64,000 bases of DNA. Origin: Sporobolomyces roseus. Taxonomy: Eukaryota; Basidiomycota; Microbotryomycetes; Sporidiobolales; Sporidiobolaceae. Where the stretch lies: contig JADILM010000007.1 of assembly GCA_016617785.1 (NCBI GenBank), positions 620,001 to 684,000 of the forward strand, given 5' to 3'. This document shows, one piece after another, positions 49,956-64,000 of this stretch (position 1 is its first letter; each line of letters begins with the position of its first letter). The notes below the pieces were generated by a model, which worked only from the letters and a program-made list of their open reading frames with translations, had not been told where the DNA came from and did not search any database. The position numbers and the translations under genes are program-made.

Positions 49956-50888
49956 ATGAGTATGTCCGCATCCACTCGAGTAGCTCAAGATTGCGCCGTA
50001 TGCCCCGAGAAGACTCGTCTCGTTGGTTCAAAATGCAAGGTCGTCCCATTCTGCTCTCCTGAATGCCAGAAACTCGTTAGTACCTCCTCTGAGCCTCAAG
50101 ATACTCATGCTGATCCTCTGAGGGTAGATGTGGTGCACTCACAAGTATCTCTGTGGGAAAGATCCTGAAACATTCTTTGTCGCTCCTCTCACTCAAGAAG
50201 AGCGCTCGAAACTACACGATCGTCGCTACGAGCTCTTTATCGATGGACGCGAGAGAAGGGTCGGGAACAAGAGACAGGGACTCGCCGAGCATGTCAAATA
50301 TCTAGGATTCTTCGACGGAACGTTCGAATGAGTTCTCTTCTTCGCACAGCTGTCTTGCCCATATCAAGCGACTAAAACCTCGAGAGGTCCGTCTTCACAG
50401 AACTTCTCGACGGGATCAGTGTCGGAGGAAATTTGCTCAAGGAACCTTACTTGTCGGCATGCTTGACTATCGCTCGAACCCAACTCTTCGATATCAAGTC
50501 GCCATCGTACAAGTTCCCCACGAAGTACATCGGTCCCGAGGCATGGTGCTGTGTCGCTCGTCATATCTCACCCATGGTTGCTTTTTGGGCCGGTGGTTGG
50601 GGACCGTTGGCGAATCCTTTCCGAGTGCTCAACAAATTCTTCCGCCTCCATCTCAATGAAGCAACACTCAATATGCGAATGTTCACTTCGGCATCCGACG
50701 ACGTCGTACGCTCGAGATTCTTGCTCGCAGCCAGCCGGTACATCACAAGCGACATTGGCGATATCTCCTCGTTCGATGCTAGAACTCAGCGAGACATAGC
50801 GGGAGCTCGAGCGAAGTGCAGAGCTGATCTAGACAGGCATGAGGCACGCGAAAGAGCGAAAGAGGCGGAGAACAATGAGAGTCACTGA
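49956..50888 (+). CDS. MYND-type zinc-finger protein (reading frame broken or splice unresolved)
   Basis: The MYND zinc finger reads CAVCPEKTRLVGSKCKVVPF, then CSPECQKL and, after an intron, WCTHKYLCGKD, giving the expected Cys/His ligands. MYND domains mediate protein interactions. The frame continues (LTQEERSKLHDRRYELFIDG, HVKYLGFFDGTFE) to a TGA at 50329-50331. About 70 bp downstream a 150-codon frame resumes with LLDGISVGGNLLKEPYLSAC, APIGPEAWCC-like sequence and a charged helical end at 50888. The two parts look like one protein, but I found no GT donor that joins them in frame. So there is either a frameshift, a non-canonical splice site or an independent gene. I give the combined span. 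Confidence 0.55.
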
Positions 50889-51056
50889 GTGTCTGTACGA
50901 AGGTGGAGAAATCGGTTGGAATGCTATGCAAGTTTCGTTTTGTCTCCCTGCAGAACAAGGCGAGGAGAGATAGCCTTTCTCGCTAGGTCGCACTCACGAG
51001 GAAGCATCGATCATCTGTAACTTCTCCGAGAGAATCGAGATGCATAGTTCCAATTG

Positions 51057-52337
51057 CTATTGTCCCGTCTTCTCCGCCAACTTCTTCTCCTTCAACTCCC
51101 TATAAGTCTTGACCGCTCTCTCCCTCTCCCTATCCAGCAACGCTTTCATCACCGGATCGATCGGCAACCTACTCCTTCCGACCGGTTCCTCCATTCCAGC
51201 GATTCGCATCTCTCCGCCCAAGATCCCCTTCTTGTCCGTTCCATCCGAAGCTGAACTCAACGCTTTCGCCAACAGACCTTTACGGGCTGGTTTTGCGAGT
51301 GTCGGTGGGGCGAGAACGATATCATTGATCGAACGAGTTTGAGATGCAGTCGAGAATTCAGTCTTGCCCGTTCGACCTCGAGGTAACGCCGCCTCCTTGT
51401 CGTCGTCCTCGAGAGCACCGACCGGTTTCTTCTTTGGTTGTTTAGCGAATGGATCCCTAGCTTCTTCTGGTTTAGCCTTCTCCTTCTCCTTCCCATACTT
51501 CTTGGGTCTCTCAGGATCTTCTTCCTCCGCTCCAATCCCTCCCCATTCTTCATCCGCGTCCTCCGCGTACTCGGTCTTGCCCTTGGCAGCTTTACGTTCA
51601 GCATCCTTGAGCTTCAACACCTCTTTCGTCTTCTTGTTGACATTCTTCGAGGCTTGGATCGTCGAATTGATAGAACTTCGCATTTCTTGTTCTACACGTC
51701 GGTTGAACGTAGAGAGTGATTCGTAAGGTAAAGGTTGAAGGGTCGTCTTCTTCTTCTGTGTGAGAGAATAAGCGAATGTCAGAGTTTCGCAGCGAAACAG
51801 AGGAGAGAGAGAGTTTTTTCGCGAACCTTTTGATTTGGATTCTTTGCAGCTTCTTCTTCTTCCCGCTTACGTTTCTTGTCCGCATGATACTCCTCTCTCA
51901 ATTTACCAGCATTCAAGATCCTGCACCGTAGAGAAAAAAGGACACCAGAATTGAGTAAAAAGTTCAGTCTGTGTACAACTTATCTGAAAGAGAGGATGGG
52001 GAGCTCACCTGAAAGCTGATTTACTCATTCCGTTGAGATCTCCCGATGCTCCTCCAGCATTCCCATTAGATGCAGGTTTCCTCCTCTTGTTATTCTTCTT
52101 CTCTACTCCAGTTCCACCTTTCGCGTCGCTCTTGGGTAGTTCGATTGGATCACCATGGTAAGAAGTACTGGCGATGGGCAGAAGTGAATCTGCTGCTGAA
52201 GGTGGGTTGTTGTAACCTCTAAGTTGAGCGAGAAAAAGGTCAAATTGATCAAGAAGCGTAGAGGGAAGAGAACAAAAGACCTACTTTGCGTCCTGTGCGG
52301 CGAGTCGAATAGATCGCTTCTGTTTCTTGTGAGGCAT
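51057..52337 (-). CDS. Basic coiled-coil protein, CCDC137-like
   Basis: The protein starts MPHKKQKRSIRLAAQDAK. It has a basic, Lys-rich N-terminal part, then REEYHADKKRKREEEEAAKN, LPYESLSTFNRRVEQEMRSS, and a charged helical stretch. The C-terminal half includes EEWGGIGAEEEDPERPKKYG, a basic region, and RERERAVKTYRELKEKKLAE before the stop. The pattern (basic, nucleolar-looking, with a PxESxxxFNRRVEQE segment) resembles CCDC137 and small fungal nucleolar proteins linked to ribosome biogenesis. No enzyme domain is visible. The family name is a suggestion only. About four introns are present. Confidence 0.55.
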
Positions 52338-52903
52338 CGTGGGAAGCGAAGTGAAGTGGTAGAGCCTGAGAGAGGAAAGTTTCACCAGAAAACAGCGCGC
52401 AAAGTCGACGAATCGCTTTCACTGACACAGTGGAAAGATCGCTGTTGACTTGCACGGGACGGCATTGCAGTCCAGACTAGCTTGAGCTCAAGATAGAGTG
52501 CGCTCAACGAGGGAGCGTTGCGAAGAAGAGACCAAAAAGTTGAACATACTCGCTGATGGAACTGAAAGAATGCTCGGGGAAACTCATTTTAGGAATTGCT
52601 ATCAAATACACATGAAAGGGATATAGGTTGGGAAAGGGGGCGTTGAGGGAAAAGACAAGTGGAAAGGGGGAGTGGGGAGGGGGGGATGGATTCTAGATAG
52701 TGTAGAAAAGAGGGGGTTGGTGCCAGTCGATAGGAAGAATGCAGGCTTTTCAGAAGGGAAATTGAGAGAGGGTTAACGACAAATGTTGCGAGGTGAGAGA
52801 GCGGGAGTGATGCTGAGAGCGGGAAGAGAAGGGGAACTGCTGTGAATAGGTAGGAAGGGATAGAAACAGATTAGGCGGAAGGAAAGGATGAGCAAGGAGT
52901 GGT
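52338..52903. other. Intergenic between the CCDC137-like gene and the mitochondrial Hsp70 gene
   Basis: GA/G-rich sequence containing the Hsp70 3' UTR and the promoter of the CCDC137-like gene. No other feature seen. Confidence 0.5.
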
Positions 52904-55304
<2,401 letters not shown>

Positions 55305-55860
55305 GTTTGGTAGAGTGGGAGGAGAAAGAGGAGGTGAGAAGAGGAGAGGAAGATTGAAATCGCTCCTCCTCCTTGAATCGAAAAAAAGTTCGAAGGAAAT
55401 CAATCGAAGGTTTCTCAGTCTCCCTCTCTCCACTAACTTGATGCTTCGTACTCGTTTGTATCTCATTCATATCGGCCTGAAATACCGCTCGAAGTCAATC
55501 AAGACGCTCGCCTCGCCACTTTCCACTCGTTTGACTCTGCTTTCTCCCTCGCAAAATGCTTTCGGATCCGATCTCTCGATACCTGCTGCTTCCGACGCTT
55601 AGCCACTCCATAGGGGCTTGGTCATAGACGCTCTCAATGACTGGAGACTGAGCTCTATCCCTCAGACAGCATCCGAAAGTCTCGCAAAGTCGATCAAGTT
55701 CGAGCCGAAAGTCGTCGCAAGCGTTTCTCAGACGAAGCAGGCTCACTACCGGTTCTGACCGCCTGCGTCTCGTCGTCAAGAGTCGTTTCAAGCGTATGTC
55801 AAGCGTTACTCAAGCTGTGTCGTACTTCGTGGTACTGTTCTTTTTTAGTAATCAAGCGAT
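55305..55860. other. Intergenic between SSC1 and the DUF2461 gene
   Basis: This should hold the SSC1 promoter. I did not recognise clear heat-shock elements (nGAAn repeats) by eye. Confidence 0.45.
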
Positions 55861-57426
55861 TCATTCTTCCTCTTCCTCTTCTTGCTCGCCTCCGCCGCTT
55901 CCGCTAGCTCCGTCATCTCCTCCCTCCTCATCCTCACTTTTTGGACTGGGTGAGATGAACTTGGAACAAGCAGATCTTCAGTTCAGCTTTGTAAAGGAGG
56001 CGACTAAGAAAACACTGTTTGCTCACCTCGTTCAATAGCTGTACGAAAGGAGCAGTAACTTCCATCTTCTTGATGATCTGGTCGAGGAAGTCGTCGGCTA
56101 GTACTTGTTCATCGGTGAAACGAGTTTCGACAGCGATAGAACGACACCTGTGAGAGCGAAAGTCATCTACATCAGTTTCGACAGGCCCGAGCGCGAGAAC
56201 GATGACGAGCGAGATACGACCCACTTCAAGAGATCGATGCTGTTAAAACTTTTGATCAGTCGTTTATTCGCACGGTCAAGCAAAGGAGATCCCGAACTTA
56301 CTCCTTGTGATTCTTATCGACACCCTCCAATTTCGGAGAATTCTTCAACTGATCGCTCAACCCGAAGATACTCTGTCTGCCACCATCTTTCCTAGGTTCC
56401 GGTTTCCCATACAGCTTGACAAACTCCTTCTCACTGATCGCATCCCTCAACTGTTGAGGATCTCTCAAGATGGCTTGACGAATCGATTTGAGTTGTTCCG
56501 TCTGAGGTTGCCAACATCCAGCAGCGAGGAGAGATCCACCACCAGGTCCAATCTGAATGTAATAGAATGCAAAGATTCCTTTTCGTCCGGTTCTCGAATG
56601 ATTGAACGCCATGTGCGAGCGGTAAGGAGTTTTGTCTTTTGAGAATCGAACGTCTCGGTAGATACGTTGAATGAGGTCTTTCGTTGGGAGTTCGGGGAGT
56701 TGCCAGTCTGCTTGGGAGGCTTTGGGAACCCAAGCTGCGATGAATGCTTTGAAATTCGTCAAGGCGTGTGTGTAACGAGCCTTGTTTTCTTCAAACCATT
56801 CCTGCGATTCGTTGAGAAGTTACATCAGGGACCACTCATCGATAGTGAGGTTTGTAGGGAATGTGAACGCACTCGATCGTTGTTCTTGCGAAGTTCCGCT
56901 AAGAAATCCATCGTACTCTTGAGAATCACGCTCGTATCGGCTATCGCTTAGTATTGTCAGTTATCAGTCGACGTCGTGAATTCGATGAAAGGAGCAGCTC
57001 ACCGTTCGCCTTGGGAGCAGGAACTTTTTTGACTTCTCGCACGACTCTGGTATTCCTATCATCCTCTTCGGAATCCTCCTCAAACTCTGCACTGTCTTCT
57101 CCCTCGTCATTTCCATCCTTGTAGTCATCTCCCCCTTCATCATCCGATTCATCTTTCACCTTGCGTTTCCCCTTCTTGACTTTGACATCCGACTCGACCT
57201 TTCCATTCTTCTTGCTCTTCTCCTCTTCAGATTCCTTTTTGGGTGCTGCTTTGGCTTTACTAGAGCTGCTGCTAGCCTTCCTCTTGCCTTTAAGTTTAGG
57301 TTCAACGTCTGAATCTTGACCTGACGTCGCTTCTGCTTCCGATTCTTCCTCCTCTGATTCGACTTGTGACTTGCGCGCCTTCTTCTTTGCGGGTTCGGAA
57401 GACTTCTTGGGAGTAGAGGAAGCCAT
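55861..57426 (-). CDS. DUF2461 family protein with acidic-basic N-terminal tail
   Basis: The N-terminal 180 residues (start MASSTPKKSSEPAKKKARKS) are charged low complexity with Lys, Glu, Asp and Ser runs, suggesting a nuclear or nucleolar protein. The conserved domain begins VILKSTMDFLAELRKNNDRE, followed by WFEENKARYTHALTNFKAFI, DLIQRIYRDVRFSKDKTPYR, GIFAFYYIQIGPGGGSLLAA and GCWQPQTEQLKSIRQAI. It ends with RFTDEQVLADDFLDQIIKKM and APFVQLLNE. These match the DUF2461 (TIGR02453) family found in bacteria and fungi, whose function is unknown. The last exon is acidic and ends EQEEEEEE. It is divergent from UTP22, 101 bp away. Confidence 0.82.
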
Positions 57427-57527
57427 CTTGTAGAGGGACGAGGTTTGGTTGAAAGTTGACCAATTCACCTTGATCGAGCTGTTGAAAAACCTTCTAGAGG
57501 GTTTCACTCAACCACCCAACTCGACTC

Positions 57528-60500
57528 ATGCCTAAACCCAGCAAGAGAGCAGCCAGTAGCTCTACTCAACCAACTTCAAGTAGTAAGAAACCTCGCAGAG
57601 CTAGTCAAATAGAACCTTCACCTCAACCTCAATTCGAAAGTTCAGAGGGAGAATACGACGATTTCGAAGACTTGGAAGCTGCGAGTGAGGCAGGTGATAG
57701 TGAAGATGAGTTTGCAGCGATTGGGAATGGACTAGATAAGGGGAAAGGTCGAGAGTTGCAAGGAATGGAGCAAGACAGTGGAGAGGAAGAAGATGAATTC
57801 GAGGGACAAGCTGCAAGTGACGATGAAGACATGATTGGAGATGATGATGAAAACTTGTATGCGGGTATCGAGGGATCAGGAAATGAGGACGAAGATTCAG
57901 AAGCAGAGGGAATCGAGGAGGACGAAGATTTATCGTTGGGAGGCTCAGACGAGGAAGAGGAAGCTGTATCGGCGCCCACGTCAGCACCAGTACAAACTAA
58001 AGCCGACAGACGGAAGGCGAGACAAGCGAAACCCCTCACTCCCGCCGAACTTCGAGCTCTCGCTTTCGCAGAGTTGACCGCTTCTCCCATCTCCAACGTT
58101 CTCGCCACTCAAGTAGCCGCTACTCTCGACCCTTCGACACCTCCTACTCCCGCTACTTCCCCCCTCCAACCTTTGCTCAAATCCCTGCACTCCCATCTCA
58201 CGAATTTACCGAAACAAAAAGCCATATCTCTCGAAAAGTTACGAAAGAAGGGCAAAGTCGTACCGCCTATTCAAGGAGCTGATGGGAAGTGGTTCAAAAT
58301 GGATCTCGAATTTGAGAAACCAAGAAGTGAAGATGTCAGGCTAGTCGGGAAATGGGCTTGGGGAGGAGGATTGAAAGAAAAGGGAGAATACGTCGTCGAA
58401 TTTGCGATTGCCATGCCTCCTGTATGTCTTCTCCGGTTCTATAGAAGTCGAATAGAACCTGACGTCGATCATGAACAGTCTCTTCTTCAACCGAAAGACT
58501 GCCTCTTCCCTCGATTCCTCGTCAAATCGACTCACTACCTCGTCAACCTCGCCTCACAACTTCCATCATCTCTCGGACCTATCTCCTCCAGCTTTTCTTC
58601 ACTGCCTGGCTCGCAAGGCTATTGTCTCGAGATTCGATCAGCGACACCAAAAGGATCAGAGAAGACGGGACTAGGCAAAATCAAAGGAGCTGTCATTCGT
58701 CTCAAGGTCGTCTCACCTCCCGATGCCTTCCCCTCAAGTAAGACTGGACCGACGAACAACCTCGCTCGACCTCCTTCCCTCGCCCAGGAAGCAGAGAACG
58801 CTCAAATCAATCCTGCCGATCTCCCCTCTACACCTCTTCGCTCGACAGGTCTCCACCTATCCTCCCTTCCTCTCCTCACGAATCACCTCAAATACCATCA
58901 CTCTCTCTCCCTCACATACCCTTCCTACGCTTCCTCCGCTCGGCTCCTCCAACTTTGGGCTTCTCGACGAAATTACGGAGTCGCACAAGGGTTCTCGAGC
59001 GATTTCTGGGCGTTTTGTATTGCGAGGAGTCTCAATGCGGGTGCGAAAGGTGGAGCTGGGAGTGACGTAGCGAGTCTCGCGGCAGGTGGAGAAGCTTGGG
59101 CTGGATGGAGGAAAGCGGTTGAATGGTTGGCGACCGTGAACTGGACAGACGGTGTCGTCTTCCGCATGACAGGAGAGCAAACTGTACGTCTCTACAAGTC
59201 TGAACGAGTGGATGATTGCTGACTTTTGTCGATCTGCAGTACTCGAAAGAAGCTTTCAAGACGGCTTTCGCAGGGAAACCCATCTTTGTCGACCCTACTG
59301 GAACCGTCAACCTCGTTGCTGGTGTCGAGCTTTCGACTCTCGAGATGCTCAAGCAAGATGCGCGATCGACCATCTCACTGTTGTTGAGCGGTATCGAAGA
59401 CGAAAAGAAGTTTGAAGCTGCGTTCCTCAAGGAGATTCGACCAATTGAGCGATTCGATAAATACGCTCGGTAAGCTTCCCTCATTGGAGCTCACTGTATT
59501 GCTCTAACTAACCTAGACCCGGCTTTGCAGTATCACGGTTCCGTTCTCGCCGAAAGTCGACGCCGACGCATCGATCGATCACGGCAACTCCATCTCCTTC
59601 CTTGTCTCCTCCATTTCCGCAACTCTCTCGAAAGCACTCGGCACACGCGCCCGAGCATTCCTCCTATCCCTTCCCACTCTTCCATCCATTCCAGCAGATT
59701 CGCAAACCTCAAACTCTGCTTCATCCGTCGCCCTCTCCCTCGGGATCCTCCTCGACCCGACAGAATCAAGTCGACTCGTAGATCAAGGTCCTTCGGCGGA
59801 GGATGAAGCGGCTTGCGAAGAGTTCCGAGCGTTCTGGGGCAACAAGTCTGAACTTCGACGATTCAAAGACGGCTCGATCCTAGAATCGGTTGTATGGGAC
59901 ACGCCGTCTCTAGGAGGACTCGGTCTACAACGGAACGCGATCGTCGGTCAGATCGTCAGGTACATCCTCCATGAACGACATGGCATTCCCGAAGCGAACG
60001 TCGACGTCTTCGCCGGTCGAATGGATCATCTTCTCGTCGAACCGGAATCAACCCGTCGCTCAATCTATCTCGAAGATTCAGTTGCAGGTGGCAGAGGGTT
60101 CAGCGCTGTCATTACCGCTTTCGACGATCTATCGAGGGACCTCAAAGCTTTACCCGAACTCCCTCTCACCGTATCCTCGGTTCAACCTTGTTCTCCTTCC
60201 CTTCGCTACTCGACCATCTTCACTCCCTCTCCCCGCCGACTCAAAGGATTTGAAAACTTACCCGATTCCGTCAAATACCTCGAACCTCACGAGATTCTCC
60301 TCACTCTCGAAAGTTCAGGACGATGGCCCGAAGACCTCGAAGGAATCCAAAAGATCAAAGCTGCATTCTTGAGCAAAATCGGAGAAGGCCTCGAAGCGAC
60401 TCGATCAGTACTCAAGGCTGAATTGGTTTTCGATACCGAAGCGAGAACGATCGATGACAACGTTTCCCTCGAAATCCTCACTGCCACTGGTTACGCCTTC

Positions 60501-61774
60501 CGAGCAAGAATCTACTACGAACGTACCCTTCTCCTACTCGAAGAACGAGAAGAACAGATGGGTGCACCACCGACTTCAGCCGGCGTCACCTCCTCTATCG
60601 ACCTTTACCACCAACGATTCGTCCTCGGTCCGAAACATCATGCGGCAATCTCGACGCTCCAGAACCACTTCACTTCCTATTCGCACACTGTCCGCCTCGT
60701 AAAACGTTGGATCTCCTCCCACATGCTCTCGAACCATTTCTCCGACGAAATCATCGAACTCGTCGTCGCTTGCGTCTTCCTCGATTCAAACTCCCCCTAC
60801 GAAGCCCCTCAGAGTGGAGCGACTGGATTCGCTAGAGTCATGGAGAAACTCGCAAGTTGGAAATGGAGGGACGAACCACTCTACGTTCCCTTATTCACTT
60901 TCACGAACGCTGTAACTTCAGGACGAAGACCGACTCTACCGACCTCGGACAAGACACGGGCTACTGCCGAGTTCCAGTCGACGAGGCTTACGAATCCTGG
61001 AATTGAAGAATTCGCTTGGATCATCGCGACGGAGGAGGATGTCGAAGGCAAGATGTGGAGTAAACGAACTGGGAAAGTCGCTGCTGCACGTGCTCGAGGA
61101 CTCGCGAAAGCGACTCTCGAAACACTCGAGCGAGGTGTCGTACAAGGTGGACTCGTCGTCGAAGTGAGCTCTCGCTATCGTTCTCTTTTCTCCACTCTCA
61201 CTGACTCGCGTCCTTCACACTTTTAACAGCAACTCTTCTCGCCACCTCTAGCAGACTATGCATTCCTGATTCACCTCGAACCCTCAGCCAACCCTCGACA
61301 CTTCCAATCACTCCTCCCCGACTCTCGAGCTCTCTCTACCCGATCACACTCCTCGAGCGTTTTGGCCGGTTCACTGATGGGTGCTTCAGGTGAAGACGAC
61401 GATGAAGATCCTATTCGAATAGGATGGGATCCCGTGCGAGATTTCGTTCAACACGTCGAGGTGAGCTCCTTTTTACCTTTCTCTCTCTCTCTCTCCTGCG
61501 TGACACTTATTCGAGTCTCTTTGTGCAGCGCCTCAACCCTTCGATCTTCTTACTGTTCCATTCAGCCGAAGGATCCTCAACGATCGGAGGGATCTGGAAC
61601 CCTTCACAACTCGGTCCGAGACAGTTCAAGACTGGAATGGGGTTCCCACTTGAACCCGTTGCGGGCGAGGGAGATTCAAAGGCAAAAGTACAGCTTGACA
61701 GGCGAGCGGTTTTGAAGGAGATTGAGAGATTAGGGAAAGGATTAGTTCTCAAGGTGGAACTTTTACAGGAGTAG
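57528..61774 (+). CDS. UTP22: Utp22/Nrap, U3 small-subunit processome protein
   Basis: Utp22 (human NOL6/Nrap) is part of the UTP-C module of the 90S pre-ribosome with Rrp7 and CK2 in the nucleolus. The start MPKPSKRAASSSTQPTSSSK is followed by a long acidic region. Nrap domains follow in order: SLEKLRKKGKVVPPIQGADG, the nucleotidyltransferase-like MPPVCLLRFYRS-proximal region, KDCLFPRFLVKSTHYLVNLA, LLQLWASRRNYGVAQGFSSD, LRRFKDGSILESVVW, GQIVRYILHERHGI, SLRYSTIFTPSPRRLKGFEN, HTVRLVKRWISSHMLSNHFS, and QSLLPDSRALSTRSHSSS. The end reads IGGIWNPSQLGPRQFKTGMG. Length of over 1200 residues fits the family. There are few introns in the long exons. Confidence 0.9.
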
Positions 61775-61866
61775 AGAGTGATCTAGTAATACTATAGCAC
61801 TGCTCTCGTTCGTATCGCATAATCCAGAAGATCGGCGCGCTGAGTGCCATGAGAGATACGATGGAG

Positions 61867-63466
61867 CTAAGCTATAGCTGAACCATTCCCACTGATTCGA
61901 CTAGTTTCCAACGCGCTTTCCCATACTCGTCGTCCCTTTTCCTTCTCCCTTAGCGCTCGTATCCGTTCCTCCCATCTCCTCCTCACCCCTCTTTCCACAT
62001 TCCATTCGCTATCTAATTCCCCCAATCCAAATCCTCCCTCCTCCTCATTCTCGTTTGACGACAGCGCCAATGCAGCCAAACTGAGGTACGTGTGATATAC
62101 GTCTGGAGTTGCTCCTGGTTCTCTCGCGATCCCGCCGTACAGTGGGTGTTGACTAGCAAGTAAGAATGCGTTGGATTTCGAGATATCGACCAGTTTCCCC
62201 AGTTGATCCGGATCCGGGGCAAGGAGCTTTGCGAGATGGTCAGAAGGCAGAGGTCAGCTCTTGAGAGGAGAGAGGAGACATGAGGGGGATGGGAGGTCAG
62301 AAGAGAGGTGAACGAACATTGAGGGAAGCGAGAGTCCAAAATGAATAGCAAGCGTCAGGGGGTTTATTCGTTCGGCCTTGAAAGCCTGCTATTCGATCGT
62401 GATCTAGCGTTGGAGCACCATCCTCAGAGTCTTCTGAGTCGGAGGTAGAGGAGGGATGGGAGGAGGGCGGAGGAGGAACGGAGGGGATTTGTCGATCTAT
62501 CAGCCAGCGGGTGAGGAGGGTTTGAAGAGGGAGGGAAGGGAGGCGGTGAGAGAGTGAGTAGGAGGCGATTGCGCAATAGGTGGGACCGGCTGAAAGGTGG
62601 AGGGATTAGTGAGATCTCGTGGGAATGCGAGAGGAGGGAGGGAGGGAGGGGACAAACCGTTTGCTTCGAGACCTGGTCTTTGGGCGAAACCTCCTTCGTA
62701 CCGCTACAAGCCAGAGCTCTCTCAACGTCAGTCTCCTTAGTTGAGTCGATGCAAGAGAGAGATTCGAGCTTACTCTACATGAATCGAGGAATTTCAACCC
62801 TTTCTCGACGTCGATACTACTCCAATCATCCAGTATCGAAGCGATGACAAAAGCCGAATATGTCGACCTCGGATCACCCGGTTCCGTACTTCGAGGGAAT
62901 AACGAGAACCTACCAAACTCCTCCCCTCGCTCAGCTTTCTCCTGCGAAACCTTTGATTCGAAACGAAAGAGAGAAACTCACGATCCATCTTCCACCTGAC
63001 ACTCCCCAACGAATCTGATGACCCCTTTCCGATCCAATCTGTCGAGCCCATCATCCAAGATTGCGAGGTTGAGTAAAGCCGTATAAGATTGAATGATATT
63101 CGCCCTTTCCAACTCGAGACCGTCTAGAGAATCTGATCCTCGAAACCCTCCGGACGGTAACTGTTGTTGGTAGATCCAATCGATGAATCCGTTGCGCTGT
63201 TTAGGAGTCAACATGGTCTCGATAGCTCTTCGAGGTGGGCCCTCATCCGAAGAGGAAGTCGTTGGATCTGGGAGGAGAGTGAGGGACGATAAGCAGAAGT
63301 AGGCTAAGGTCATACTGTACGATTTGCTTCTTCGTTAGCTCGAGTGAGAGTGCGGAAGGGGAGGGAGAGCGTACCGGTTTGCATCTTCTGGTTGATAGGG
63401 AGTTGGAAGGTATTTCGCATGTCGTAGAGCGAATAACACGTGTTTCTTAGTTTCGAGCTGAGTCAT
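61867..63466 (-). CDS. CDC43: Protein geranylgeranyltransferase type I, beta subunit
   Basis: This subunit, with Ram2, attaches geranylgeranyl to the CAAX cysteine of Rho-family GTPases. It starts MTQLETKKHVLFALRHAKYL, then MTLAYFCLSSLTLLPD. The alpha-alpha barrel includes QRNGFIDWIYQQQLPSGGFR, YEGGFAQRPGLEANAGPTYC and AGFQGRTNKPPDACYSFWTL. The zinc ligands Asp and Cys of PPDACYSFW and the His of PDVYHTYLSLAAL match the family pattern. The GRTNKPPD motif separates GGTase I from farnesyltransferase and Rab GGTase. The C terminus ends RISGNGSAIA. About seven introns are present. It is convergent with UTP22 (93 bp) and divergent from SYM1 (about 200 bp). Confidence 0.9.
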
Positions 63467-63669
63467 CCCGCAAGCGAGAGGAGGAGTGAAGAGAAAGAGA
63501 GAGAGAAAGGGAGACTAAGTTTTTCAGGGGTTCGCACATTGCTCTCTCTTCCCCTCCACCTTTCCGCTCCTTTTAGCTTCATCACCAGGGACTACACTCA
63601 GTCGTAGCTCACTTCTTGACCCAACTTCACCCTCAACTCCTCGTCCCACTCTCTGAGTTTACTTGAAAG

Positions 63670-64000
63670 ATGTCTGGTTTATTACGAGCCTACAACTCTG
63701 CACTGTAAGCCTCTACTCCCCTTCTGACCCTCCCAGGACTTCCACTAACGCCCATGTATGCCCGGTACCCAGTATTCGAGCTCCCTATGCAACGGGAATG
63801 GGTTCGGCCGGTAAGATTTCTCTCTTCCTCGCTTTCATCTCTCTATCTCTCGAGCTGACGTGAGAGAGACGTGCTTTCGATAGCTTTCCTCTTTGGTGCG
63901 GGAGATGTATTGGCTCAGCAAGGGATTGAGAAAAGGGGGAAAGATCATGACGTACGTCGAGCTCTCTCTCTATCTCCCTCTCTTGTTGCAAGAGAAGCTG
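63670..64000 (+). CDS. SYM1: Mpv17/PMP22 family inner mitochondrial membrane protein Sym1 (partial)
   Basis: Sym1 is a small four-helix membrane protein of the mitochondrial inner membrane linked to metabolite transport and mtDNA stability. The first exon reads MSGLLRAYNSAL. It joins in frame (CT|T) to IRAPYATGMGSA and then to AFLFGAGDVLAQQGIEKRGK. The GDVLAQQ motif and the first amphipathic helix match Mpv17 proteins. The gene runs out of the window after the third exon, so only about 45 residues are visible. Confidence 0.85.

Overview
This window is nuclear DNA from a fungus, most likely a basidiomycete. Coding sequence is split by many short introns of roughly 45-90 nt with GT/AG ends and CTGAC/CTGAT-like branch sites. 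Genes are dense on both strands, and the proteins are standard fungal housekeeping orthologues. The class within Basidiomycota cannot be fixed from this sequence alone. All gene spans below run from the chosen start codon to the stop codon and include introns. Splice sites were read by eye, and start and stop codons are usually firmer than internal junctions.

Layout. 1-10134: a BRPF/Nto1-type PHD-bromodomain protein (cut by the left edge), Abp1 (actin), and Exo1 (DNA repair). 10644-12767: two tandem, divergent histone H2B-like genes. 13225-21889: a zinc-cluster regulator, a double-hotdog thioesterase, a Tim44-like mitochondrial protein, a KEN-box protein, and an SRA-domain protein. 22225-28012: an H2B pseudogene fragment, dynactin p62 and an LRR/F-box protein bracketed by two identical, inverted tRNA-Glu(CUC) genes, then an RPL7 fragment. 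28346-29978: a divergent H2A-H2B pair. The H2B of this pair appears to have lost a splice donor. 29979-31790 is the largest gene-poor stretch. 31791-39939: leucine aminopeptidase, a TPT-family transporter, and Sec23, all on the minus strand. 40253-52337: mitochondrial ribosomal protein mL41, a Sos7-like kinetochore protein, a type I membrane glycoprotein, Tsr3, Vps24, PIG-S, a MYND protein, and a basic coiled-coil protein. 52904-64000: mitochondrial Hsp70, a DUF2461 protein, Utp22, the geranylgeranyltransferase-I beta subunit, and the start of Sym1/Mpv17.

The genes do not form one pathway. Many sit head to head and probably share promoters: Nto1/Abp1, thioesterase/Tim44-like, H2A/H2B, Sec23/mL41, Vps24/PIG-S, DUF2461/Utp22 and Cdc43/Sym1. 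Chromatin and S-phase functions are unusually frequent in the left half (Nto1, Exo1, four H2B-related loci, H2A, SRA protein).

The most unusual content is the histone H2B family: four loci within 20 kb. Two form a tandem pair of divergent but apparently intact variants with conserved splice phases. One is a truncated copy. One is a conventional copy, paired with H2A, whose internal splice donor reads TT instead of GT. I found no CRISPR array, transposon or prokaryotic-type system.
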